The notes under the pieces: generated by a model
The model's input: the letters and a program-made list of their open reading frames with translations, nothing else
Databases searched by the model: none
What the model was told of the DNA's origin: nothing
In this document: positions 1-7,769 of the stretch, piece after piece
Layout of the letters: every line of letters begins with the position of its first letter
How positions within the stretch are numbered: position 1 is the first letter of the stretch
Translations under genes and position numbers: made by a program
Assembly (NCBI GenBank): GCA_020848735.1
Contig: JADLHO010000112.1
Span: forward strand, 1 to 64,000
Direction of reading: 5' to 3'
Length of the DNA stretch: 64,000 nucleotides
Origin: Planctomycetota bacterium
Lineage (GTDB): Bacteria > Planctomycetota > UBA1135 > UBA2386

Positions 1-174
1 CTCCAGCAGGATCGCTCCGAGCCTGGTGTCCTCCACGAGTCTGTCTCCTTGGTTGCGCCGACACGGATCGCGCACGACCCGCCGCCTCCAGATCGGTCGA
101 TGCGCGGTCCTGGCTTGATTCCCCGATCGGATCGGGCCAATCCACTCGCCGCGCAAGGCGAGACGGTCCCCGCC

Positions 175-2709
175 ATGCGCTCAGGGATCGCGATGCACCA
201 CGACTCGGCCCGCTCGGCTCGACTTGCCTGCGTCACCCTCGCCGTCCTGCTCGGCTGCGATGCGAGCGACGCGTCGCCGGCGGGATTGCGTCCACCGGCG
301 CTCGGACCGCTGCGCGGTTTCGTCGAGAACCGCGGTCAGTGGGCCGAGGTGCTGGGATTCGCCGCATCGAGCGGGACACGCTGGGCCATGGTCCTCGGCG
401 ATGCCGTGGAGTTCGGCAGTGGCTCCCGGTCGGTGCGGCTCTCCCCCTCGAACCGCACGGCGACCGTCGCCCGCGGTCGCGATCCCCTCGCGACACGCTG
501 TCACTTCCTCCACGGAGCGGACGCGGCGAACTGGGTCGTCGATGCACCGGTGTATCGCTCCGTGACGATCGACGATCTCGCGCCCGGCGTCGCGATGGTG
601 CTCCGTGAGTCGGGCGACGGTCTCGGATTCGCCTATGACCTCCTGCTGGCGGCCGGCGCGCGCCCGGAGGAGCTCGAGTTCACGGTCCGCGGTGCGCGCT
701 CGCTCCGCATCGACGCCGCGAGCGAGGAGCTCGTCCTGGACTGTGGCGAGGTCGAGCTGCGTCAGAGCGCACCGCTCGCGTGGTCGGTGGGGGTCGGGGG
801 CGAGCGCTCGCCGACCGCGTGCACCTTCGAGCTGCGCGGGGCAGATCGCTTCGGCTTCCGGCTCGAGATCCGCGACGCCGCCCACGCTCACGTCATCGAT
901 CCCGACCTGCGCTGGGCGACGCACGTCGGCGGCTCACGTCTCGACGAGGGCTACGCGATCGACGTGGCCGCGAACGGCGACGTCTTCATCGCCGGCTCGA
1001 CGCTGTCACCCGATCTGCCGACCACGCCCTCGGTCTTCGATCCGAGCTACAACGGGACGCACCCGACGCCGCGCGACATCGGGGACGCCTTCGTCGCGCG
1101 ACTCGCCGCGGACGACGGACGACTCCTCTGGGTGACCTATCTCGGCGGCGTCGAGAACGACCGGCTCGTGAGCGTGGCCGCCGTCGGCGGCGACGCGATG
1201 CTCACCGGTTGGACGACCTCGCTCGACTTCCCCGTCACGCCCGGCGCCTTCGACACCTCGCACAATGGAACCGGAGACGGCTACCTCTACCTCGGTGGCG
1301 ATGTCTTCGTGACACGCATGGCCGACGACGGCCGGAGCCTCCGCTGGAGCAGCTTCCTCGGCGGCTCGGCGCTCGAGTATCCGACCTCGATGGCCGTGCG
1401 TGGGAACGGTGAGGTCGCGGTCAGCGGTCACGTGCACAGCACGAACTTCCCGACCACACCCGGCGCGTATTCGGGCACGCGGCGTGCCTTCAGCGATCTC
1501 TTCCTCACGCGCTTCGCGCCCGACGGTGCGAGCCTGCTGGGTTCGACCTACTTCGGCGGCGCCGACGGCGAGGAGTACCCACATGCCATGGCCTTCGATG
1601 CTCAGGGCGGGGTGGTGCTCGCGGGCGCGACCGACTCGAACGACCTGCCGGTGACTCCCGGCGCGCTCGATACGAGCTTCAACGGCGGCGTCGACCATCT
1701 CGCCGACGGCTTCGTCGCGCGCTTCGACGACCGCGCGACGACTCTGAGCTGGTGCACGTATCTGGGCACGCCGTCGAGCGAATACCCCCGCGGCATCGCC
1801 CTCGAGAGCAATGGCGACATCACGCTCACCGGGGCGATCGACGGTCCGGGTCTGCCCACCACGCCAGGGGTCGTCGGTCCGAACCACTTCGGCGGCAAGG
1901 ATGGCTTCGTCTGGCGGATCTCCGGCGACGGCACCACGACGCGATGGGCCAGCTACGTCGGCGGTTCCCTCGACGACGTCTTCGAGCGCTGTGTCGCGCT
2001 CGGCGGTGGGCGGATCGCCGTGAGCGGCAACTCGCTGTCGCCCGAGTTCCCGCGCACGCGCGGCGCGATGAACCCTCTGCCCCTCGGTCAGGCCGATGGC
2101 GTCGTCGTCGTGCTCGCGGGTGACGGCACCTCGATCGACCATGCGACCTCGATCGGCGGCCGCTTCTACGACCGCGGGCTCGACGTCAAGCGCACGGCCG
2201 GCGGCGAACTCGTCACCACGGGCGCGACCTATTCGTTCGACAGCCCGGTGACCCAGAATGGCCTGCCGTACCGCGCGGGTGGCGATGCCTATTGCCAACG
2301 ATTGACGGCCTTGCCGCTCGGTGTGACGCGCGTCGGTGTGCCTTCGGGCGCGTGCGCGCGCGATGCGCGGATCCTGGCCCGCTCCGGGCCCTTCGTCGGC
2401 GAAGCGCGCTTCCTGCTCAGTGCCGGCGACGTGCCACCCGCGAGTCCGGCGCTCGCACTCGTCTCGCTCGGCACGCTCGCGACCCCGCAGAGCCTGTTCG
2501 GCATCGAGCTCTTCGTCGATCCGGCCGCACTCCTGATGTCGCTGCCGGTCGCGGTCGATCCGTACGGCAGTGCGCTGATGCCGCTCGCCCTTCCGGCGGG
2601 TCCGGGTCTCGCCGGGGTCACGATCGCGGTCCAGTTCGCGTGGCTCGACGCGTGTCCGGGCGCGATGCTCGGCGCATCCGACGCGGTGCGCGTCGTGATC
2701 CAGCCCTGA
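175..2709 (+). CDS. Lipoprotein with seven SBBP beta-propeller repeats and shared C-terminal module
   Basis: Predicted exported lipoprotein of 844 residues. The ATG at 175 puts a hydrophobic segment ending in a lipobox (VLLGC) at the N-terminus; ATG 193 is equally possible, and the upstream in-frame TTG at 49 would bury the signal. A domain beginning GFVENRGQW (about residues 50-240) is the type that precedes SBBP repeats. Seven repeats of the form W-x-T/S-Y-L/V-GG ... G-x-T-x-S-x-x-L/F-P-x-T-P follow (about 245-700), which fits one closed seven-bladed propeller. The last roughly 115 residues are a beta-rich module seen at the end of six other proteins here. Only one base separates it from the next gene, so the two are probably co-transcribed. 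The role is inferred as surface binding or scaffolding; no catalytic motif is visible. Confidence 0.88.
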   Translation: MRSGIAMHHDSARSARLACVTLAVLLGCDASDASPAGLRPPALGPLRGFVENRGQWAEVLGFAASSGTRWAMVLGDAVEFGSGSRSVRLSPSNRTATVARGRDPLATRCHFLHGADAANWVVDAPVYRSVTIDDLAPGVAMVLRESGDGLGFAYDLLLAAGARPEELEFTVRGARSLRIDAASEELVLDCGEVELRQSAPLAWSVGVGGERSPTACTFELRGADRFGFRLEIRDAAHAHVIDPDLRWATHVGGSRLDEGYAIDVAANGDVFIAGSTLSPDLPTTPSVFDPSYNGTHPTPRDIGDAFVARLAADDGRLLWVTYLGGVENDRLVSVAAVGGDAMLTGWTTSLDFPVTPGAFDTSHNGTGDGYLYLGGDVFVTRMADDGRSLRWSSFLGGSALEYPTSMAVRGNGEVAVSGHVHSTNFPTTPGAYSGTRRAFSDLFLTRFAPDGASLLGSTYFGGADGEEYPHAMAFDAQGGVVLAGATDSNDLPVTPGALDTSFNGGVDHLADGFVARFDDRATTLSWCTYLGTPSSEYPRGIALESNGDITLTGAIDGPGLPTTPGVVGPNHFGGKDGFVWRISGDGTTTRWASYVGGSLDDVFERCVALGGGRIAVSGNSLSPEFPRTRGAMNPLPLGQADGVVVVLAGDGTSIDHATSIGGRFYDRGLDVKRTAGGELVTTGATYSFDSPVTQNGLPYRAGGDAYCQRLTALPLGVTRVGVPSGACARDARILARSGPFVGEARFLLSAGDVPPASPALALVSLGTLATPQSLFGIELFVDPAALLMSLPVAVDPYGSALMPLALPAGPGLAGVTIAVQFAWLDACPGAMLGASDAVRVVIQP

Positions 2710-2710
2710 G

Positions 2711-4780
2711 ATGCCACGACTGCTCGCCGCCCTCGCCGTCCTCTGCCTCTCGGTATGCGCGTCGCGCGCACAGGACCCCGTGTTGCGCGTGGCACTCGCC
2801 GACGATCGGGTGGGCTTCACCCTCACAGCGACGCACGACGGCTCGCTGGAGCTCCTCGAGCGCCTGCCCTGGGACTTCGCGAGCCACGGCACCGTGATCT
2901 GGTCCGGATCGGCGCGCGAGCTCGCGAAGCCGGAAGGACTCCGGCTGCCCCGGCACGTGGCCGGGCACGACCGGCTCTTCTCGAGCTTCGCGCTGCGGCC
3001 CCTGGGCCATGAGCCCGGCGATCCGGTGTGGCCGCCGCCGCGCATCGCGCACGAACCGCGCGAGCGCTTCGGATCGGCGCGCTCGAAGAAGGGCGTCACC
3101 TGCCCGGTCGATCTCGACGACGTCGTCGCGCTCGGCGCGGCGCAGGCCGTGATCAACCTGCAGCCGACCTTCGCGTTCCTGCCGGCGGAGGCCGGAGATC
3201 CCGATCCCGAGTACGTGCTCGACGTCGAAGGCACGCAGCTCCGCTTCGATCCGCGCTGGGTCGCGCGGGCCGACGCCGAGATCGGCGGCCTCACGGAACG
3301 CGGCGTCGAGGTCATCGCCGTCGTGACCTGTGCCATCCCACCCGGTGCGGACCGCGCCCATCCGCTCGTGCACGAGCGCTGCGATCTCGCGCGTGCACCG
3401 AACCGGCTGAGCGCGTTCCGGTTGAGCGATCGCGCCGGCGTGGCGCATTACGTGGGCTTCCTCCGCTTCTGCGCGACGCGCTATGCGCGCGACGACCGCC
3501 GACACGGCCGCGTGCGGGGCTGGATCATCGGCAACGAGCACGATGCTCATTGGGAGTGGAACAACCAGGGCGAGGCCTCGCCGACCGAGGTCCTCGCGCA
3601 GCACGCACGCGAGCTGCGCCTCGCCGTGCAGGTCATCCGGTCGGTCCATCCCGACCTGCAGGTGTTCACGTCGTTCACGCACTCCTGGGCGCTGCCGCAC
3701 GCGCTCGCGCCGGGTCGTGCGCTGCCGGGTCGCGAACTCCTGCGGGGCCTGCTCACGCATCCCGAGCTGCGCGAGGCCCCTTGGGACGTCGCCTGGCATC
3801 CCTATCCCGAGAACCTCTTCGATCCGCGCTTCTGGAACGACCGGCAGGCCTGGCTCGCCCAGGACAGTCCGAAGGTCACCTTGAACAACCTCGAGGTGCT
3901 GCTCGCGGAGCTCGCCGCGCACGAGCCACGGCGCCGCGTGATCCTCTCCGAGCAGGGCTTCCATCGACCCGACGGGCCCGATGGCGAAGACGTGCAGGCT
4001 GCGGCCTATGCGCTCGCCTGGCAGCGCGTCGCCGGCTTCGAGGCGGTCGATGCCTTCCTGCTCCATCGCCACGTCGATCACCGCCACGAGGGCGGATTGC
4101 GGCTCGGGCTCTGGAGCAACGACCCCGCCTCCGCCGATCCCTGCCGCCCGCTCGCGAGGCGACGCATGCACGAGGTCTTCCGCGCCGCGGGCACGCCGGA
4201 CTTCGAGGCGGTCGCGCGCTTCGCGCTCGGGATCGTGGGACGCACGGACTGGCGCGATCTGCGCGCGCCCTTGGCCGAGGTCGCCGCGCGCCATCCCGCG
4301 CTGCATCCCTGGCAACGCGAGCCCGCGACGCTCGACCTGCTCCCCGCGCTCACGAATGCGCAGCTCGACGCCGCTGCGGCCTACGAGCTCCGCTTCGTGC
4401 CGCACGCCGAGGGATTGCTGCAGGGCGTGATGCTCCACCCGGGCGGAGACGGCAGACCCGCGCGCGCGACGATCCAGTGCGAGCCCGCGCGAAAGCCTCG
4501 CGCGCTGCGCTTCGCGATCGCCAAGCTCGGCGAGGGCGGCGATGGCGTTCGCTTTGCCGTCGAACTCGACGGTCTGGAGATCTGGTCCGCAGACTCCGCG
4601 GACGCCGCACCGCGCGCCGTCGAGCTCGTCCTCCCCGCGAACGACGCCACCCGCCGCCTGACCTTCGCCGTGTCAGCCCACGTCGACAATGCCTGGGATC
4701 ACGCGGTCTGGCTCGCGCCGCGGCTGACCACCGCCGTCCTCAAGCCTGCACGGACTTCCGCACGCGATTCCCCGCGTTGA
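2711..4780 (+). CDS. Exported glycoside-hydrolase-like protein (DUF5722 type)
   Basis: 689 residues with a Sec signal peptide (MPRLLAALAVLCLSVCASRAQ). The central part resembles DUF5722, a TIM-barrel family related to glycoside hydrolases. GWIIGNEHD contains Glu276 and VILSEQGFH contains Glu414, a placement like the acid/base and nucleophile of clan-A glycosidases; that role is inferred. The C-terminal part looks beta-rich. It starts one base after the propeller lipoprotein. The 3' end is odd: 4673-4728 is repeated at 6962-7017, where the same frame closes shortly after (WLAPRLTR, stop). Here it instead runs into 16 extra residues that overlap the convergent gene by 41 bp. The present C-terminus therefore looks chimeric, altered by insertion of the neighbouring segment. 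Confidence 0.82.
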   Translation: MPRLLAALAVLCLSVCASRAQDPVLRVALADDRVGFTLTATHDGSLELLERLPWDFASHGTVIWSGSARELAKPEGLRLPRHVAGHDRLFSSFALRPLGHEPGDPVWPPPRIAHEPRERFGSARSKKGVTCPVDLDDVVALGAAQAVINLQPTFAFLPAEAGDPDPEYVLDVEGTQLRFDPRWVARADAEIGGLTERGVEVIAVVTCAIPPGADRAHPLVHERCDLARAPNRLSAFRLSDRAGVAHYVGFLRFCATRYARDDRRHGRVRGWIIGNEHDAHWEWNNQGEASPTEVLAQHARELRLAVQVIRSVHPDLQVFTSFTHSWALPHALAPGRALPGRELLRGLLTHPELREAPWDVAWHPYPENLFDPRFWNDRQAWLAQDSPKVTLNNLEVLLAELAAHEPRRRVILSEQGFHRPDGPDGEDVQAAAYALAWQRVAGFEAVDAFLLHRHVDHRHEGGLRLGLWSNDPASADPCRPLARRRMHEVFRAAGTPDFEAVARFALGIVGRTDWRDLRAPLAEVAARHPALHPWQREPATLDLLPALTNAQLDAAAAYELRFVPHAEGLLQGVMLHPGGDGRPARATIQCEPARKPRALRFAIAKLGEGGDGVRFAVELDGLEIWSADSADAAPRAVELVLPANDATRRLTFAVSAHVDNAWDHAVWLAPRLTTAVLKPARTSARDSPR
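4673..4728 (+). repeat. Direct repeat copy 1 (56 bp) in the 3' end of the DUF5722-type gene
   Basis: Matches 6962-7017 at 54 of 56 positions (differences at 4690/6979 and 4726/7015). The flanks on both sides are unrelated. It encodes SAHVDNAWDHAVWLAPRL in the frame of the host gene. The two copies are 2,289 bp apart and enclose the sigma-like gene pair. Confidence 0.9.
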
Positions 4781-5609
4781 CGGGTCTTCGAAACACAACT
4801 GCCCGCTCGTCGCGGATCGCCTCCGAGTCCAGGATGGTGGCCCGCAGCAACCTGCGATCCAGATCCATCGGCCGGAAGGCATGGGGGATGCTCACTTCGA
4901 TCTCGCCGGCGAGCGACCTGGCACTCTCCCGGATCAGCCGCGCGGGAAAGCACAATCTGGATCCCACACTCTCGAGCACGATCACGACGCCGCTGGAGCA
5001 TCTCGCGTCGACGACGCGCCCACAATCGAGGTCGAGTCGAACACCGCCGCGCACCGTGGAGTTGCCATGGCTATCCGGTGTGACTGTGATTCGCTGTGAC
5101 CAGACTTCCTTGGGCCGACCGAGACGCTCGATCCACAGGGGGACTTCACCTGCGACAGGAATGGGAACCTCGACGAAGGCTCCGTCAGTCCGTGACGAGT
5201 CATGGGAGATCGATGGTCGCCGCTCCCTGATCATCCACATGCTCTGCTCGAGTTCCCTCTGCGCCAGCGATGTCCCCAGGAGTCGATCACTCGTGCCTGC
5301 GAGCCAGTCGACCAGGGCTGGTCGGGTCGTCCGGACGCATGCATCGCCCGCGAACCAGATCAGCGTCTCATGGGATTCCAGACAGAGCTTTCGCACAATG
5401 CCGCGAGAATCGTCAGGAGTCAGCCGGCCCAGGATCGCGTGAAGACAACGCGCCCAGCGCGGCTCGGACTCGATGAGCTTTCGGAGAACGTGCAGTACGG
5501 ACTTGCGCTCGTCCACGGGTACATCTCGCAGGGTAGCGAGAAGCGCGTCGTCCGCCGCACCCGGTTCGAGAGACAAGATTTCAATGAGCTGGCTTCGGTC
5601 CATGGTCAC
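4740..5609 (-). CDS. Unrecognised protein co-encoded with sigma-like regulator
   Basis: 289 residues from a GTG start that overlaps the stop of the upstream sigma-like gene as GTGA, so the two are translationally coupled; an in-frame ATG at 5603 is also possible. The first roughly 120 residues look helical (for example VLHVLRKLIESEPRWARCLH) and the rest look beta-rich. There is no signal peptide or membrane segment, and I recognise no family. Its position suggests a regulator or effector of the sigma-like factor, but there is no anti-sigma zinc motif. Its last 41 bp overlap the 3' end of the convergent DUF5722-type gene. Confidence 0.7.
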   Translation of the reverse strand: MTMDRSQLIEILSLEPGAADDALLATLRDVPVDERKSVLHVLRKLIESEPRWARCLHAILGRLTPDDSRGIVRKLCLESHETLIWFAGDACVRTTRPALVDWLAGTSDRLLGTSLAQRELEQSMWMIRERRPSISHDSSRTDGAFVEVPIPVAGEVPLWIERLGRPKEVWSQRITVTPDSHGNSTVRGGVRLDLDCGRVVDARCSSGVVIVLESVGSRLCFPARLIRESARSLAGEIEVSIPHAFRPMDLDRRLLRATILDSEAIRDERAVVFRRPVNAGNRVRKSVQA

Positions 5610-6463
5610 GATTCTCCGCCGGCCTGGGTGAGATGCGAGGAATCACCCCAACTCAGGCGCCTGACACTTCGGTTCTCTCGACGCGCCGATCGAACGCTCT
5701 CGCCTCCGCTCCGACAGAGCTGCTCGGCGCGATCCAGATCGATTCCGTGTTCGCGAAGCATCTTCTTCGCTCTGCTGTATGCGGTGTTCACCGCGTTCAC
5801 TGTGATGCCGAGCTCCGAGGCGATCACCTGGCTCGGAACGAAGCGGAACTCCTTGAATCCAGACCAGCGAACCTGGATCACTCGGAATTGGATCCCGGTC
5901 AGCAGGATCTTGGACTTCGCGATGAGGAGCTGTTCCAGGAGCCAGGACTCGTCCGAGTCGAGGCGCTGACCGGAATCAGGCGGAGCCCAAAGGTCGTCCA
6001 GATTCGCGGGCCACGTGAACTCGATCTGGAGTTTCCTCCGCTTGGTGGTTCGGAGTGCCGCCCGTCGAGCAAACTCGCGCATCAGCGGCGCGTAGGGTCC
6101 ACGCGAACAGAACAACGTGGGGTAGGGTCTCGACCGCGTTCCGCTCGCGACCCTCTGATGGCTCCTCCAGAGGTCCTCCATGACGTAGCTCTTCGCCTGA
6201 TCTCGCTCCCGCCACGGCGCCAGCTCTACGGCGATGATTCGCTCGTACGGAGATACCAGGTTGGTGAACTGCTCGTCGGAGCCGCCCCACATCGCAGCTT
6301 CAGCGACCGCCCGCGCCATCTCTCGCTTCGCGTGAGCTCGCAGATCTTCGGGAAGTCGACCCGTATCGAGCGCATCGCACGCGAAGTTTCGCAATGCGAT
6401 TCGACATTGGCGTACGAACTCGGGTCCGAACATCCGACGAAGGTCGAGGTAGAGGGGTCGCAT
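5606..6463 (-). CDS. Sigma-70/ECF-like transcription factor with C-terminal region-4 type HTH
   Basis: 285 residues from the ATG at 6463; a TTG three codons upstream is less likely. The helix-turn-helix at about residues 208-238 (PSQVIASELGITVNAVNTAY) followed by SRAKKMLREHG fits sigma region 4, which contacts the -35 element. Around residues 125-145, PLMREFARRAALRTTKRRK resembles the end of ECF region 2. Region 2 otherwise matches poorly and the N-terminus is longer than in a typical 180-200-residue ECF factor, so this is a divergent member or a related HTH regulator. It leads a two-gene unit with the GTGA-coupled partner. It lies inside the putative inserted segment and has no serine/threonine kinase or anti-sigma gene beside it. 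Confidence 0.68.
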   Translation of the reverse strand: MRPLYLDLRRMFGPEFVRQCRIALRNFACDALDTGRLPEDLRAHAKREMARAVAEAAMWGGSDEQFTNLVSPYERIIAVELAPWRERDQAKSYVMEDLWRSHQRVASGTRSRPYPTLFCSRGPYAPLMREFARRAALRTTKRRKLQIEFTWPANLDDLWAPPDSGQRLDSDESWLLEQLLIAKSKILLTGIQFRVIQVRWSGFKEFRFVPSQVIASELGITVNAVNTAYSRAKKMLREHGIDLDRAEQLCRSGGESVRSARRENRSVRRLSWGDSSHLTQAGGES

Positions 6464-6961
6464 GGCGAGCAAGCGGGCCGGGAGGCGGGCAGGTAGCGAA
6501 GGCTCGGTACCATGCCTTTCTTGCTCACCGCGAAGTCAAGAGACTGCGAGGTTCGAAGGCGATCCGGTGTTACCACCTCTGGGCAGTCAGGAGATTCGGC
6601 GGAACGTGCTGCGTCCGCCACAGTGGAAGGCCCGCGGTTCCCCTGACCTTGCCTTCATGGCGCGATTCTGGTGCCCGTGGGCCCACGGTCCTCAGCGACT
6701 GGACGCTGTCCCAGGCAAAGCGCAGTGAGGTTCGCGGGAACGTCCCGGCCACGCCGGTGAATCGGGCGCAGGCCGCCAGAGGGGTGCTCGAACTCCGCGG
6801 TCACACCACCGCAGCCGCGCAACCGGTTGCCGAGCGCGTCGCGATACACCGCACGAGCGAGGGATTGTGGGCGTCGTCAGCACCCCCGGGTTCACGTGGG
6901 CCTCGGGCCCACGGCTCATCGATGGACCCGTGCCTCTCGGAGCCCAGCGCCCGTCTCCACC
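6464..6961. other. Gene-free stretch upstream of the sigma-like gene
   Basis: About 500 bp with no convincing gene on either strand. On the minus strand, about 70 bp before the sigma-like gene, TTGACT (complement of 6534-6539) could be a -35 element, but no good -10 follows at 16-18 bp. The rest shows no tRNA, terminator or recognisable remnant. It ends at direct repeat copy 2. Confidence 0.5.
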
Positions 6962-7017
6962 TCAGCCCACGTCGACAACGCCTGGGATCACGCGGTCTGG
7001 CTCGCGCCGCGGCTCAC
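6962..7017 (+). repeat. Direct repeat copy 2 (56 bp), probable original 3' end of the DUF5722-type gene
   Basis: Second copy of 4673-4728. In the same frame it reads AHVDNAWDHAVWLAPRLTR and then a TGA at 7021. It overlaps the 3' end of the convergent membrane-protein gene (stop at 6988). That fits an ancestral arrangement in which the glycosidase-like gene ended here, before the 2.2-kb segment came between. Confidence 0.88.
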
Positions 7018-7704
7018 GCGCTGAGGTCGACGACGCCAGCCGACGGTCAAGGCGTCGAGGCAGCAATAGAAGGCGCCGGCGGCGATCGGCGGATTGCAGG
7101 TCGCCATGCCGAACCAGGTCTCCCGGGGCGCCCAGCGCCAGGTCCCGAGCGAGGTGCCCACGAGCTCGAGGATCAGCGAGAGGAAGAACATCGTCCCGTA
7201 GAGCTCCGGCGATGGACCGAAGCGCGCGAGGAGGAGCAGCACGGAGAGGAAGAGCAGGCTCTGCTCGTCCCCCAGTCCGAGGTAGCCCGCGAGCGTCACG
7301 GGGATCGTCGCGGCGAGCAGCCAGCGCGGCACGCGCGGGCCGAGACTCGCCGTGACCCAGACGCCGAGCTGGAACAGCAGGGCATGGCCCGGTGGGACAT
7401 AGGGCGGCACGAAGCCGAAGCCGTATTCGTACAGGCCCCAGCTCTCCGTCAGGAAGATCTCGCCGGCGCTTGCCCAGAGCACGCAGACGATCAGCGCGCG
7501 CTGCATCGTCGGTTCCGCCGCGCGCCAGACGAGGGCGAGCATCCACCAGGTGACGAGGCTCATCGCGATCGTCCCCGTGAGGCCCAGCCAGGCGTCGACG
7601 GCCAGACCGACCGGGAAGAGGAGCGCGACCCACCAACCCATCCGCGGAAAGGTCGGCGACGCGGGGCGTTCGGCGGCTTGGATGCGGGTGGCGAGCTCGG
7701 TCAC
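6988..7704 (-). CDS. Polytopic membrane protein of unknown function
   Basis: 238 residues with about seven hydrophobic helices, beginning WWVALLFPVGLAVDAWLGL and including LLFLSVLLLLARF and GTMFFLSLILELVGTSLG. The rest is short loops and a basic C-terminus (GWRRRPQRVSRG). I do not recognise the family. Charged residues within the membrane region (SAGEIFLTESWGLYEYGFG) suggest a functional site, not a plain anchor. The last codons lie in the 56-bp direct repeat, so the C-terminus originally overlapped the end of the DUF5722-type gene. It is divergent from the GHL10 gene, with 65 bp between starts. Confidence 0.75.
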   Translation of the reverse strand: MTELATRIQAAERPASPTFPRMGWWVALLFPVGLAVDAWLGLTGTIAMSLVTWWMLALVWRAAEPTMQRALIVCVLWASAGEIFLTESWGLYEYGFGFVPPYVPPGHALLFQLGVWVTASLGPRVPRWLLAATIPVTLAGYLGLGDEQSLLFLSVLLLLARFGPSPELYGTMFFLSLILELVGTSLGTWRWAPRETWFGMATCNPPIAAGAFYCCLDALTVGWRRRPQRVSRGASQTA

Positions 7705-7769
7705 GGCGGCGGGAGTATGCCGAGGACACGGCTCGACACGAGCGTTCTCGTAGAGTCCGCGCCCTCACC

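Larger units (their letters stand above)
4729..6961. mobile_element. Putative inserted segment bounded by 56-bp direct repeats
   Basis: About 2.2 kb between the two repeat copies. It carries two overlapping minus-strand genes (a sigma-like regulator and a partner of unknown function) plus roughly 500 bp without a gene. Its base and codon use look less GC-rich than the flanks by eye. It sits at the 3' end of a gene whose end is duplicated on the far side, as when an integrase leaves attL and attR. No recombinase is present, so mobilisation would have to be in trans or the element is decayed. A local duplication event is the alternative. Confidence 0.5.

Noticed and set aside
49..174. Upstream TTG start for the propeller lipoprotein
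   Set aside because: It would add 42 Pro/Arg-rich residues before the lipoprotein signal, which must be N-terminal.
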